The notes under the pieces were generated by a model that was not told where the DNA came from, did not search any database, and worked only from the letters and a program-made list of their open reading frames with translations. Made by a program: the position numbers and the translations under genes. A stretch of DNA of 64,000 nt. It comes from Streptomyces flaveus. Its GTDB lineage: Bacteria > Actinomycetota > Actinomycetes > Streptomycetales > Streptomycetaceae. Positions 8,912-18,200 of this stretch are shown piece after piece. How positions within the stretch are numbered: the stretch's first letter is position 1; each line of letters opens with the position of its first letter. Location: contig NZ_BMPQ01000016.1 of the NCBI RefSeq assembly GCF_014647675.1, positions 62,001-126,000 of the forward strand, read 5' to 3'.

Positions 8912-8963
8912 GTAATAGACGCGATAGGGGCGCCGACCGCTCGGAAGAGATGGGGCTTCACGG

Positions 8964-9719
8964 ATGGACAAGGTGGTCGCCACAGCCGCCGATGCGGTGG
9001 CCGATGTGCCGGACGGTGCGTCGCTCGCGGTGGGCGGTTTCGGGCTGAGCGGTGTGCCGAACGTTCTGATCCAGGCTCTGTACGAGCGGGAGGTCTCCGG
9101 CCTGAGCGTGGTCTCCAACAACTGCGGGGCGATGGAGTCGGGGCTCGCGATACTCCTCGCGGCGGGCCGCATCGCCCGCGTCACCGGGTCGTACATCGGG
9201 GGGAACAAGGAGTTCGCCCGGCAGTACCTGGCCGGTGAGATGGAGGTCGAGATGATCCCGCAGGGCACGCTGGCCGAGCGGCTGCGGGCCGGCGGCGCCG
9301 GCATCCCCGCCTTCTACACCCCGGCCGGCGTCGGCACGCAGGTCGCGGACGGCGGACTGCCCTGGCGGTACGACGGTGAGGGCGGCGTCGCGCTCGCCTC
9401 GCCGCCGAAGGAGGTGCGGGAGTTCGACGGCACGGAGTACGTGCTGGAGCACGGCATCCGCACCGACTTCGCGCTCGTACGGGCCGCGAAGGGCGACCGG
9501 CACGGGAACCTGGTCTTCAACAAGTCGTCCCGCAACTTCAACCCGCTCGCCGCGATGGCGGGCCGGGTGACGATCGCCGAGGTCGAGGAACTCGTCGAGC
9601 CGGGCGAGATCGACCCCGACGCGGTGCATCTGCCGGGGATCTTCGTACAGCGGATGATCGCCCTGACCCCCGAGCAGGCGAACGCCAAGATGATCGAGCA
9701 GCGGACGGTGAGTTCCTGA
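8964..9719 (+). CDS. pcaI: 3-oxoadipate CoA-transferase subunit A
   Basis: The 251-residue alpha subunit of the class I CoA-transferase moves CoA from succinyl-CoA to 3-oxoadipate, the penultimate step of the beta-ketoadipate pathway. The GGFGLSGVPN loop (about 26-35) is the CoA-binding glycine motif of the family; NNCGAMESG and GTLAERLRAGGAGIPAFYTPAG are further family signatures. It is first in a seven-gene operon, and its stop overlaps the pcaJ start by one base. PcaIJ normally forms a heterotetramer in the cytoplasm. Confidence 0.93.
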   Translation: MDKVVATAADAVADVPDGASLAVGGFGLSGVPNVLIQALYEREVSGLSVVSNNCGAMESGLAILLAAGRIARVTGSYIGGNKEFARQYLAGEMEVEMIPQGTLAERLRAGGAGIPAFYTPAGVGTQVADGGLPWRYDGEGGVALASPPKEVREFDGTEYVLEHGIRTDFALVRAAKGDRHGNLVFNKSSRNFNPLAAMAGRVTIAEVEELVEPGEIDPDAVHLPGIFVQRMIALTPEQANAKMIEQRTVSS

Positions 9720-10363
9720 TGGCCTGGACGCGTAACGAGATGGCGGCCCGCGCCGCGCGCGAACTGGAGGACGGCCAGTACGTGAACCTCGGCATCGGAC
9801 TGCCGACGCTGATCCCCAACTACCTCCCGCCCGGCGTCGAGGTGATCCTGGAGTCCGAGAACGGCATCCTCGGCACCGGCCCGTACCCGACCGAGGACCA
9901 GGTCGACCCCGACCTCATCAACGCCGGCAAGGAGACCGTCACGGTCCTGCCCGGCGCCTCGTACTTCGACTCCTCCCTCTCCTTCGGGATGATCCGCGGC
10001 GGCCACATCGATGTCGCCGTACTCGGCGCCATGCAGGTGTCCGCCCGCGGCGACCTCGCCAACTGGGCCATCCCCGGCAAGCTGATCACCGGCATCGGCG
10101 GCGCCATGGACCTGGTGCACGGCGCCCGCAGGGTGATCGTCGTGATGACGCACACGGCCAAGGACGGCTCGCCGAAGATCCTGGAGGAGTGCGCACTGCC
10201 CCTGACCGGCAAGACGTGTGTGAACCGGATCATCACCGACCTCGGTGTCCTCGATGTCACCGACGACGGACTGGTCCTCGTCGAGACCGCGCCGGGTGTC
10301 GAGACCGAGGAGATCGTCGCGAAGACCGCCGCGAAAGTTCGCACTCCCGAGGAGCTCGTATGA
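9719..10363 (+). CDS. pcaJ: 3-oxoadipate CoA-transferase subunit B
   Basis: The 214-residue beta subunit carries the catalytic glutamate in ESENGILG (about residues 41-48), which forms the enzyme-CoA thioester in this family. YVNLGIGLPTLIPNYLP at the N-terminus and the GGHIDVAVLGAMQV stretch match PcaJ and ScoB proteins. It is translationally coupled to pcaI before it and to pcaF after it (4-base overlap ATGA). Confidence 0.93.
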   Translation: MAWTRNEMAARAARELEDGQYVNLGIGLPTLIPNYLPPGVEVILESENGILGTGPYPTEDQVDPDLINAGKETVTVLPGASYFDSSLSFGMIRGGHIDVAVLGAMQVSARGDLANWAIPGKLITGIGGAMDLVHGARRVIVVMTHTAKDGSPKILEECALPLTGKTCVNRIITDLGVLDVTDDGLVLVETAPGVETEEIVAKTAAKVRTPEELV

Positions 10364-11562
10364 AGGACGTCTACATCGTCGATGCCGTCCGCACCCCGTT
10401 CGGCAGGTACAACGGCTCGCTGGCCGGCGTACGCCCGGACGACCTCGGCGCGCACGCCATCCGTGAACTCCTCGCCCGTACGCCCGACTTGGACCCGTCC
10501 CGGATCGAGGACGTGTACTTCGGCAACGCGAACGGCGCGGGCGAGGAGAACCGCAACGTCGGTCGGATGGCCGCACTCCTCGCGGGCCTGCCCACGTCCG
10601 TGCCGGGCGTGACCGTCAACCGGCTGTGCGCCTCCGGGCTCGAAGCCGTCATCCAGGCCGCGCGGGCCATCGCGCTCGGCGACGCCTCCATCGCCCTGGC
10701 CGGCGGCGTGGAGTCGATGACCCGCGCTCCGTACGTGCTGCCGAAGAGCGACAAGCCCTTCCCGGCCGGGCACACCGAGCTGTACTCGACGACGCTCGGC
10801 TGGCGCATGGTCAACCCGAAGATGGACCCGCAGTGGACCGTCCCGCTGGGCGAGAGCGCGGAGTTGATCGCCGAGAAGCACAAGATCGGCCGGGAGCAGC
10901 AGGACGAGTTCGCGCTGGCCTCCCATCAGAAGGCGGCCCGTGCCCAGGCGGACGGCTTGTTCGACGCCGAGCTCGCTCCTGTGTCGATCCCGCAGCGCAA
11001 GGGCGACCCGGTCGTCTTCGGCGCCGATGAATGCGTACGCGCAGACGCATCCCTCGCCGCGATGGCGAAACTCAAGCCGTCCTTCCGCAAGGAGAACGGG
11101 ACAGTGACGGCGGGCAACGCCTCTCCGCTCAACGACGGCGCCGCGGCCCTGCTGCTCGTCGACGAGGACGGCCTGCGAGCCACCGGCCGCGAGCCGCTCG
11201 CCCGCGTCTCCGCTTCCGGTGTCTCTGCGATCGACCCGCACTACTTCGGGCTCGCCCCTGTCGAGGCCGTCAACCGCGCACTCGCCAAGGCAGGCAAGGG
11301 ATTTGACGAGTTGTCAACTCTCGAACTCAACGAAGCGTTCGCCGCCCAAGTCCTCGGCTGCGTAGCCGAGTGGCCCGAGTTCGACCCGGCGATCCTCAAC
11401 CCGCAGGGCGGCGCGACCGCCCTCGGCCACCCGCTGGGCGCCTCCGGTGCCCGGCTCGCCGGGACCGTCGCTCACCAACTCGCCCGCAAGGGCTCGGGGG
11501 TCGGCGTCGCCACCCTCTGTATCGGCGTCGGCCAGGGCCTGGCCCTCGTCCTCGAACGCTAA
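10360..11562 (+). CDS. pcaF: 3-oxoadipyl-CoA thiolase
   Basis: The 400-residue thiolase cleaves 3-oxoadipyl-CoA with CoA to acetyl-CoA and succinyl-CoA. The nucleophilic Cys is C90 in NRLCASGLEAV; the histidine is in GHPLGASGAR (about 355) and the second cysteine in TLCIGVGQG near the end. The start ATG 10360 overlaps the pcaJ stop. Pathway assignment relies on its place between pcaIJ and pcaHG; by sequence alone it could be any acetyl-CoA acyltransferase. Confidence 0.92.
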   Translation: MKDVYIVDAVRTPFGRYNGSLAGVRPDDLGAHAIRELLARTPDLDPSRIEDVYFGNANGAGEENRNVGRMAALLAGLPTSVPGVTVNRLCASGLEAVIQAARAIALGDASIALAGGVESMTRAPYVLPKSDKPFPAGHTELYSTTLGWRMVNPKMDPQWTVPLGESAELIAEKHKIGREQQDEFALASHQKAARAQADGLFDAELAPVSIPQRKGDPVVFGADECVRADASLAAMAKLKPSFRKENGTVTAGNASPLNDGAAALLLVDEDGLRATGREPLARVSASGVSAIDPHYFGLAPVEAVNRALAKAGKGFDELSTLELNEAFAAQVLGCVAEWPEFDPAILNPQGGATALGHPLGASGARLAGTVAHQLARKGSGVGVATLCIGVGQGLALVLER

Positions 11563-11595
11563 GACCACCCAGGACCCGTAGGAATCGGAATCCTT

Positions 11596-12366
11596 ATGAC
11601 GCTCACCCAGTCGGACATCGACGTCGAGATCAACGACGCCCAGAACGCTTACGACAAAGCCGTCGCCGGCGGCGCCCCGGTCCAGCACCACCCGCCGCGC
11701 GACTACGCCCCGTACCGCAGCTCCGTGCTGCGTCACCCCAAGCAGCCGCTGGTCGCGGTGAACAGCGGCGACCCGGAGACGGTCGAGCTGTCCGGTCCGG
11801 TGTTCGGTCCGACCGACATCACCGAGATCGACAACGACCTCACCGTGCAGCACCAGGGCGAGCCGCTCGGCGAGCGCATCACCGTCTCCGGGCGGCTGCT
11901 CGACCGCGAAGGGCGCCCGGTGCGCGGCCAGCTCATCGAGCTGTGGCAGGCCAACGCCTCGGGCCGGTACGCGCATCTGCGTGACCAGCACCCGGCGCCG
12001 CTCGACCCCAACTTCACCGGTGTGGGACGGACCTTGACGGACGATCAGGGCCGGTACTTCTTCCGGACGATCAAGCCGGGCGCGTACCCGTGGCGCAACC
12101 ACACCAACGCGTGGCGCCCCGCGCACATCCACTTCTCGATGTTCGGCACGGCGTTCACGCAGCGGCTCGTGACGCAGATGTACTTCCCGAACGACCCGCT
12201 CTTCCCGTACGACCCGATCCTGCGCTCGGTGACCGACGAGTCGGCCCGCAACCGCCTGGTCGCGCAGTACAACCACGACCTTTCGCAGCCCGAGTTCTCG
12301 CTCGGCTACGAGTGGGACATCGTTCTCGACGGTCCCTCCGCCACCTGGATCGAGGAAGGTCGCTGA
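11596..12366 (+). CDS. pcaH: Protocatechuate 3,4-dioxygenase, beta subunit
   Basis: The 256-residue, iron-binding subunit of the intradiol dioxygenase opens protocatechuate to 3-carboxy-cis,cis-muconate. The four Fe(III) ligands are visible: Tyr in ASGRYAHLRDQHP, Tyr in GAYPWRNH, and the two His of PAHIHFSMFG. It has the N-terminal extension (YRSSVLRHPKQPL) specific to beta subunits. It is separated by 33 bases from pcaF and three from pcaG, so it belongs to the same operon. Confidence 0.94.
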   Translation: MTLTQSDIDVEINDAQNAYDKAVAGGAPVQHHPPRDYAPYRSSVLRHPKQPLVAVNSGDPETVELSGPVFGPTDITEIDNDLTVQHQGEPLGERITVSGRLLDREGRPVRGQLIELWQANASGRYAHLRDQHPAPLDPNFTGVGRTLTDDQGRYFFRTIKPGAYPWRNHTNAWRPAHIHFSMFGTAFTQRLVTQMYFPNDPLFPYDPILRSVTDESARNRLVAQYNHDLSQPEFSLGYEWDIVLDGPSATWIEEGR

Positions 12367-12368
12367 GC

Positions 12369-12944
12369 ATGACCGAGAACACCACGGGACAAGTCCTCCC
12401 CACCCCCTCCCACACCGTCGGCCCCTTCTACGGATACGCGCTGCCCTTCCCCGAGGGCGAGCAGGTCGCGCCGAAGGGGCACCCCGACCAGATCACGCTG
12501 CACGGGTACGTCCTGGACGGCGAGGGCAAGCCGATCCCGGACGCCATCCTGGAGTTCTGGCAGGCGGCTCCGGACGGCTCCCTCAAGGGCGCGCCGGGTT
12601 CGTTGCGCCGCAACCCGGTGACCGGCGGCTATCTCGGCCGCAACGGCACCGACTTCACCGGTTTCGGGCGGGTCGCCACGGACGCCGACGGGCACTACGC
12701 GCTGTATACGCTGCCGCCGGGCAACGCCGGGCTGCCGTACATCAGCGTGTGCGTGTTCGCGCGCGGTCTGCTGCACCACCTGTACACGCGGGCCTATCTG
12801 GCCGACGGCGCCGACCCGTTGCTCGACTCGCTGCCGGACGGGCGCCGGGCCACGCTGGTCGCACAGCCCGGTGAGCGGCGTACGTACCGTTTCGACATCC
12901 GCCTCCAGGGCGAAGGCGAAACGGTCTTCCTGGAGTTCCCGTGA
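12369..12944 (+). CDS. pcaG: Protocatechuate 3,4-dioxygenase, alpha subunit
   Basis: The 191-residue alpha subunit has the intradiol dioxygenase fold (SHTVGPFYGYALPF, DAILEFWQAAPDGS, GFGRVATDADGHYALYTLPP) but lacks the full Tyr2His2 iron site, as expected, because the active site is built mainly from PcaH. ATG 12369 follows the pcaH stop by two bases. The stop overlaps the pcaB GTG by 4 bases. Confidence 0.94.
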   Translation: MTENTTGQVLPTPSHTVGPFYGYALPFPEGEQVAPKGHPDQITLHGYVLDGEGKPIPDAILEFWQAAPDGSLKGAPGSLRRNPVTGGYLGRNGTDFTGFGRVATDADGHYALYTLPPGNAGLPYISVCVFARGLLHHLYTRAYLADGADPLLDSLPDGRRATLVAQPGERRTYRFDIRLQGEGETVFLEFP

Positions 12945-14278
12945 CCCTCGGCGACACCGACGGCCTGCTCGCCCCCGGGTGGGCAGGCTCCCCGGCCGCG
13001 TCCGCGACCGGCGACACCGCCTATCTCCAGGCGCTGCTGGACGCGGAGGCGGCGCTCACGCGTGCGCAGGCCTCGCTCGGCCTCGCGCCTTCGGAGACCG
13101 CAGCGGCGGTGGACTCGGCGGCCGATGCGGCGCGCTTCGACGTCCATGACCTCGCGCTGCGCGCGGGGGGCGGCGGCAATCCGGTGATCCCGCTGGTCGC
13201 GGATCTGACCGCGGCGGTCGGCGCGGTGGACGAGGAGTACGCCCCGTACGTCCACCGGGGCGCGACCAGCCAGGACATCATGGACACGGCCACGATGCTG
13301 GTGGCCGCGCGGACCCTTGACCTCGTCCTGGCGGACCTGGCCCGTACGGAGCGTGCGCTGGCCCGGCACGCTCGGGAGCACCGGGACACGGCCATGCCGG
13401 GGCGGACGCTGACGCAGCACGCGGTGCCGACGACCTTCGGTCTCAAGGCGGCGGGGTGGCGGTCCCTGGTGCTGGACGCGCGGGATCGCCTCCAGGTCGT
13501 ACGTGACCTGCTCCCGGCTCAACTCGGGGGCGCGGCAGGCACGTTGGCGGCCTTCACCGCGTACGGGGCTGCTGACACCGGCGCGCTGGTCGAGGCGTAC
13601 GCGCGTGAAGTCGGCCTCGCCGCAACGGTGTTGCCCTGGCATACACTGCGCACTCCGGTCGCCGATCTCGCGGGGGCGCTGGCGTTCACGGCGGGCGCCC
13701 TCGGCAAGACGGCGGCGGACGTGCTCACGCTCAGCCGTACGGAGATCCGCGAGCTGAGCGAGGGCTCCGGCGGCGGTTCCTCCGCGATGCCGCACAAGGC
13801 GAACCCCGTGCGCGCGACGCTGATCGCCGCCGCGGCCCGGCGTGCGCCGCAGCTCGCCGCGACGCTGTACGGCTCGCTGGCCGCCGAGGACGAACGCCCC
13901 GCCGGTGCCTGGCATGCCGAGTGGGAGCCCCTGCGCGAGCTGCTCCGCCTGGTTGGCGGCGCGGCGCGGGACGCGGCCGAACTGACCGAAGGCCTCCAGG
14001 TGCACGCGGACGTGATGCGCGCCCACCTGGACCTCACGCATGGCCTGATCGTCTCCGAGCGGCTGTCCGCCGAACTCGCGCCGGTGCTCGGGCGCGCCCG
14101 AGCGAAGGAGCTGCTCACCCGGGCCGCCGAGCGGGCCACCGCGGAGAACCGTCCGCTCGCCGAACTCCTCGCCGAGGAGCCCGAGTTGAAGAAACTCGAC
14201 CTGGCAGTCCTCACGGACCCGACCCAGTACACCGGCTCCGCGGGAGCCCTCACCGACCGTGCCCTGGAGCGACGTTGA
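12941..14278 (+). CDS. pcaB: 3-carboxy-cis,cis-muconate cycloisomerase
   Basis: The 445-residue member of the fumarase/adenylosuccinate lyase superfamily converts carboxymuconate to gamma-carboxymuconolactone. The superfamily signature GSSAMPHKANPVRA is at about residues 280-293, and RGATSQDIMDTA holds the second conserved region. GTG 12941 overlaps the pcaG stop, and the TGA overlaps the TTG start of the next gene. Confidence 0.93.
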   Translation: MTLGDTDGLLAPGWAGSPAASATGDTAYLQALLDAEAALTRAQASLGLAPSETAAAVDSAADAARFDVHDLALRAGGGGNPVIPLVADLTAAVGAVDEEYAPYVHRGATSQDIMDTATMLVAARTLDLVLADLARTERALARHAREHRDTAMPGRTLTQHAVPTTFGLKAAGWRSLVLDARDRLQVVRDLLPAQLGGAAGTLAAFTAYGAADTGALVEAYAREVGLAATVLPWHTLRTPVADLAGALAFTAGALGKTAADVLTLSRTEIRELSEGSGGGSSAMPHKANPVRATLIAAAARRAPQLAATLYGSLAAEDERPAGAWHAEWEPLRELLRLVGGAARDAAELTEGLQVHADVMRAHLDLTHGLIVSERLSAELAPVLGRARAKELLTRAAERATAENRPLAELLAEEPELKKLDLAVLTDPTQYTGSAGALTDRALERR

Positions 14279-15417
14279 CCACCCAGCCGACCCCGACCGG
14301 TAAGCAACTGCACCACCGCGCCGAGGGACCCACCACCGCTCCCCCACTGCTCCTCGGCCCGTCCCTCGGCACGTCGACGGCCCTGTGGGACAAGGTCGCA
14401 CCCGAACTCTCCATAACCCACCGGGTCATACGCTGGGACCTGCCCGGCCACGGCCGCTCCCCCGCAGACCTGATCGGCCCCGGCGCGACCGTCGCCGACC
14501 TGGCCTCACTGGTCCTCTCCCTCGCGGACTCACTCGGCATCGACCGCTTCTCGTACGCGGGGGTCTCGCTCGGCGGCGCCGTGGGGCTGCAGCTCGCGGC
14601 GTACCACCCGGAGCGGATCGATCGCCTCGCCGTGATCTGCTCCTCGGCCCACTTCAACGGGTCCAAGCCGTGGGAGGAGCGGGCCGCACTCGTCCGCGCG
14701 GAGGGTCTTGGCGAGCTTGCGGCGAACGCCAACTCCCGTTGGTTCACGCCAGGTTTCACCGTTCCGGAGCTCATCGAAGACCACCGTACGGCGGCCCCGG
14801 AGGCGTACGCCGCCTGCTGTGACGCACTCGCGGCCTTCGACATCCGTGACCGACTGCCGCGGATCAGTGCGCCGACTCTGCTCGTCGCAGGCCGCGAGGA
14901 CCCGGCGACTCCGCCCGCGCATCTGCGGGAGATCGCCGACGCCGTGCCCGGTGCCGCGCTCACCGAGCTCCCGGGCGCCTCGCACCTGGCCCCCGCCGAG
15001 CGGCCGGAGGCCGTACTCACCGCTCTGCGCGGGCACTTCGACGGTGGCGCGAAGCGGGGCATGGAGGTACGTCGGCAGGTGCTCGGCGACGCGCACGTGG
15101 ATCGCGCGCAGGCCCGGCAGTCTCCGTTCACGGCCCGCTTCCAGGACTTCATCTCGCGTTACGCGTGGGGGGAGATCTGGACGGACGACACGCTGTCACG
15201 CCGCGAGCGCAGCCTGATCACGCTGACCGCGCTGGTCGCCCACGGGCACTATGACGAACTGGCGATGCATGTCCGCGCCGCGCGCCGCAACGGGCTCTCG
15301 CCCGAGGAGATCGGCGCGGTGCTCTTGCAGACGGCTGTGTACTGCGGGGTGCCGGCGGCCAACTCGGCGTTCGCGGTGGCGCAGGGGGTGCTGGCGGAGG
15401 AGGACGGGGTGGGGTGA
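14275..15417 (+). CDS. pcaL: Fused 3-oxoadipate enol-lactonase / 4-carboxymuconolactone decarboxylase
   Basis: The product is 380 residues from TTG 14275, which overlaps the pcaB stop (TTGA). The first 255 residues are an alpha/beta hydrolase: nucleophile S98 in GVSLGG, acid in GREDPATP, His in GASHLAP (PcaD activity). From about residue 258 (GMEVRRQVLGDAHVDRA to the end) it is an AhpD-like carboxymuconolactone decarboxylase (PcaC). The fused form is known from Streptomyces and Rhodococcus as PcaL. It completes the set of enzymes from protocatechuate to 3-oxoadipate. A strong hairpin follows about 95 bases later. Confidence 0.92.
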   Translation: MTTQPTPTGKQLHHRAEGPTTAPPLLLGPSLGTSTALWDKVAPELSITHRVIRWDLPGHGRSPADLIGPGATVADLASLVLSLADSLGIDRFSYAGVSLGGAVGLQLAAYHPERIDRLAVICSSAHFNGSKPWEERAALVRAEGLGELAANANSRWFTPGFTVPELIEDHRTAAPEAYAACCDALAAFDIRDRLPRISAPTLLVAGREDPATPPAHLREIADAVPGAALTELPGASHLAPAERPEAVLTALRGHFDGGAKRGMEVRRQVLGDAHVDRAQARQSPFTARFQDFISRYAWGEIWTDDTLSRRERSLITLTALVAHGHYDELAMHVRAARRNGLSPEEIGAVLLQTAVYCGVPAANSAFAVAQGVLAEEDGVG

Positions 15418-15510
15418 GGCGGATGAGTTCCCCCGCCCCGAGCGGACACTGAGAGGCGCACGGGCAGTAACGCTGCCCCCGTACCGGCCTCCCCCGTCCG
15501 GTACGAACCC

Positions 15511-15551
15511 GCGCCCTCAACTACCCGAACAAAAGCGGTAGTTGAGGGCGC
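15511..15551. terminator. Bidirectional terminator between pcaL and the membrane protein gene
   Basis: Perfect 15-base arms, GCGCCCTCAACTACC (15511-15525) and its complement (15537-15551), have an 11-base loop. It lies between convergent genes and can serve both. Confidence 0.85.
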
Positions 15552-15642
15552 TCTATTGCGTCCAGTACACCGCATCCTGCCCTGCCTCAAGGTCACAACT
15601 GGATGCGCGAACCGCAGGCAGACCTGTGCACACCGCGGCGCT

Positions 15643-16398
15643 TCACCCCTGGCGGCCCACCTTCGGCTCGATGCGATAACACTCGTCCTCGTTCAGCTTC
15701 TTGGCCGTGACGGTGACTGGCTTGTCGCTTGCGCGGAACTCGTAACAGGACCTGCCCCTGCTGCCGACTTCCCCGTACAACCAGGCCAGAGCGGTGAGTT
15801 CCCCGTCCCTGATCTCGGTGGTCTCGATACGGACGCCGTCGGTCCACCAGACGTCGTCTTCCGCGGCAGCCTCCGGCCCGCCCTCGGCCACCGCCGCCCG
15901 CAGCTCGGCGGTGACGTCCTCGGCGACGTCCGCCGGCGGGCGACGACGGAGGGGCTCCGTACGGAACCCGCACTCCTCCTCCGGCAGTTCCCTCACAGAG
16001 ACGGGCGGCAGAGCGGCGGCAGGGACCACTGCGAAGCGGTAACAGCCGGAGTCGTCACCGGAGGGGCCGAGCCAACCGCCCACGAACCCCGTGTAGTACA
16101 CCGTCACGGTCACTCGCCGGCCGTCCCGCCGGACCTCACTTCGACCCCGGACCGGGCGTTTGTCCTCGACAGCCCGCTGGATCTCCGTACCCAGCAGCGA
16201 ACCGTCCTCAGCCTCGTGCGAGAGCCGCCGACGCATCTGTTGCACGGCGGCGGTCACCTCGTCCTCGGCCTGTTCCTCGGCCTGACGGTCCTTCAGCCAG
16301 ATCGACGTCACCACATAGCCGACGAAGAGGAGCAGGAGAACATTCAGAACCAAACAGCCGTCCGCAACACATCCCACAACTCCCCCGCGTCTCCCCAT
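15643..16398 (-). CDS. Hypothetical membrane-anchored protein
   Basis: The product is 251 residues from ATG 16398. One hydrophobic segment near the N-terminus (about residues 15-36, VLNVLLLLFVGYVVTSIWL) anchors it; the rest is soluble and charged. I do not recognise a family. Paired cysteines (DDSGCYRF, EEECGFR, GRSCYEF, EDECYRIEP) with the repeated E-x-C-x-(F/Y)-R pattern suggest two related subdomains and disulfides in an extracytoplasmic domain. The start is uncertain because the ribosome site is weak; a longer frame to 16536 exists. Confidence 0.6.
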   Translation of the reverse strand: MGRRGGVVGCVADGCLVLNVLLLLFVGYVVTSIWLKDRQAEEQAEDEVTAAVQQMRRRLSHEAEDGSLLGTEIQRAVEDKRPVRGRSEVRRDGRRVTVTVYYTGFVGGWLGPSGDDSGCYRFAVVPAAALPPVSVRELPEEECGFRTEPLRRRPPADVAEDVTAELRAAVAEGGPEAAAEDDVWWTDGVRIETTEIRDGELTALAWLYGEVGSRGRSCYEFRASDKPVTVTAKKLNEDECYRIEPKVGRQG

Positions 16399-16605
16399 GC
16401 CCGTACTCTGCCCGGCCCCGCGCCCGGCACGGGACGCGTGTCCGACGCGTAACAGAACAGGTTCCCCTACGAGACCGGCGACGCCACCGCCCTCAGCGAA
16501 CGAGGACTTCTTCAGAACCTGAACTCGCCCTCCCACAAGGAACTTTCACCGCTTCACCTCTTGACGGCTCGCGTGACCGGGAGCACATTGACCCCGCACC
16601 TCTTG

Positions 16606-16621
16606 TTGAGAGCGCTCTCAA
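16606..16621. promoter_or_regulatory. LacI-type operator upstream of the GH16 gene
   Basis: TTGAGAGCGCTCTCAA is a perfect 16-base palindrome of the class bound by LacI-family sugar regulators in actinomycetes (central CG, GAGCGCTC core as in CebR-like sites). It sits 67 bases before the start codon, with a partial copy (GGGCGCTCTC) at about 16637-16646. TTGACG at 16561 may be a -35 box. The cognate regulator is not in this window. Confidence 0.55.
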
Positions 16622-16688
16622 GAACGGCCTTCCCCAGGGCGCTCTCACCACCACCCGCGCACCTCACTCCGTACACAAAGAGGTATTC

Positions 16689-18086
16689 ATGAGGACAACC
16701 CTCAGAGCGACAGCCCCCGGAACCGCGAGACGCGGCCCTCTCCGGCGCACACTTCTCGCCCTCGTCAGCGCGCTGAGCCTGGCCGCGGCCGGAGCCTCGG
16801 CCGCGCAGGCGACCGCACCCCCGCCGCCCACCGGCTGGACCCAGGTCTTCGTCGACGACTTCAACGGCGCCGCGGGCACCGGCGTCAACACCTCCAACTG
16901 GCAGTACGCGACCGGCACCGGCTACCCGGGCGGCCCCGCCAACTGGGGCACCGGCGAGGTCGAGACGATGACGAACAGCACCAACAACGTCTCACTCGAC
17001 GGCAACGGCAACCTCCGCATCACGCCCCGCCGCGACGCCTCCGGCAACTGGACCTCGGGCCGCATCGAGACCAACCGCACCGACTTCGAGCCCCCGGCGG
17101 GCGGCAAGCTCCGCGTCGAGGCCCGCCTCCAGATGCCGAACGTCACCGGCACCGCCGCCGAGGGCTACTGGCCCGCGTTCTGGATGCTGGGCGCGCCCTA
17201 CCGCGGCAACTACCAGAACTGGCCGGCCGTCGGCGAGCTGGACATCATGGAGAACGTCCAGGGCCTCAACCGCGTGTGGGCCACGATGCACTGCGGCACC
17301 AACCCGGGCGGCCCCTGTAACGAGACCACCGGCCTCGCCGGCAACACGACGTGCCCCAACACCACATGCCAGTCGGGCTTCCACACCTACTCCATGGAGT
17401 GGGACCGCTCGGTGAGCCCGGAGGCGATCCGCTTCTACGTCGACGGCACCAACTTCCACACGGTCACGGCGAACCAGGTGGACGCGACGACGTGGGCCAA
17501 CGCCACCGACCACGGCTTCTTCATCATCCTGAACGTGGCGATGGGCGGCGCCTTCCCGGCCGCGTTCGGCGGCGGCCTGGACAACGACACACAGCCCGGC
17601 CACCCCATGGTCGTCGACTACGTCCAGGTGCTGTCGGCCAGTGGGAGCGGTACCACGCCCCCGCCGTCGGGCAACCGTGACGCGTACAGCGCCATCCAGG
17701 CCGAGTCGTACGACAGCCAGAGCGGCGTGAGCACCGAGTCCACCTCCGACTCGGGCGGCGGCCAGAACATCGGCGCTCTCGCCAACGGCGACTGGGCGCT
17801 CTACCGGGGCGTCACCTTCGGCTCCACGACGGCCACCCAGTTCCAGGCCCGCGTCGCCAGCGGTGCCCCATCGGGCGTCAGCGGCCTGGTCGAGGTCCGC
17901 CTCGACAGCCGTACGAGCACTCCCATCGGCAGCTTCGCCGTCGGCAACACGGGCGGCTGGCAGTCCTGGCGCACGATCCCGGCGAACATCAGCGGCGTCA
18001 CGGGCACCCACGACGTCTACCTCACCTTCACCAGCGGCCAGTCCCAGGAGTTCGTGAACGTCAACTGGTTCAACTTCGGCCGCTGA
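16689..18086 (+). CDS. Secreted GH16 endo-beta-1,3-glucanase with C-terminal CBM6
   Basis: The 465-residue product has a signal peptide ending ASAAQA (about 41). The GH16 catalytic domain spans about 48-315 with the ELDIMEN motif (nucleophile E183, D185, acid/base E188). A short GSGTTPPPSGN linker leads to a CBM6-like beta-sandwich (about 330-465; YSAIQAESYD, LANGDWALYRGV, VNWFNFGR). This matches actinomycete laminarinases that hydrolyse fungal or algal beta-1,3-glucan. ATG 16689 follows AAGAGG. Control by a LacI-type repressor is likely from the palindrome upstream. Confidence 0.92.
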   Translation: MRTTLRATAPGTARRGPLRRTLLALVSALSLAAAGASAAQATAPPPPTGWTQVFVDDFNGAAGTGVNTSNWQYATGTGYPGGPANWGTGEVETMTNSTNNVSLDGNGNLRITPRRDASGNWTSGRIETNRTDFEPPAGGKLRVEARLQMPNVTGTAAEGYWPAFWMLGAPYRGNYQNWPAVGELDIMENVQGLNRVWATMHCGTNPGGPCNETTGLAGNTTCPNTTCQSGFHTYSMEWDRSVSPEAIRFYVDGTNFHTVTANQVDATTWANATDHGFFIILNVAMGGAFPAAFGGGLDNDTQPGHPMVVDYVQVLSASGSGTTPPPSGNRDAYSAIQAESYDSQSGVSTESTSDSGGGQNIGALANGDWALYRGVTFGSTTATQFQARVASGAPSGVSGLVEVRLDSRTSTPIGSFAVGNTGGWQSWRTIPANISGVTGTHDVYLTFTSGQSQEFVNVNWFNFGR

Positions 18087-18145
18087 GTGGCTTGTTGACC
18101 GGATGATGCGGGACCGGCCGCACAGAATCCGGCACCGGCCCCACT

Positions 18146-18191
18146 CGGCCCGGCCGGGCTCCCCCCGGCCGGGCTCCCCCCGGCCGGGCCG
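18146..18191. terminator. G+C-rich hairpin with three tandem repeats
   Basis: Arms CGGCCCGGCCGG (18146-18157) and the exact complement (18180-18191) lie between convergent genes. The intervening sequence is made of tandem copies of CGGCCGGGCTCCCCC. It probably terminates transcription from both sides. Confidence 0.6.
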
Positions 18192-18200
18192 ACAAAACGG

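Noticed and set aside
15556..16452. A 298-residue plus-strand frame opposite the membrane protein gene
   Set aside because: No ribosome site and no hydrophobic or domain pattern; the minus frame has a proper membrane anchor and cysteine pattern.
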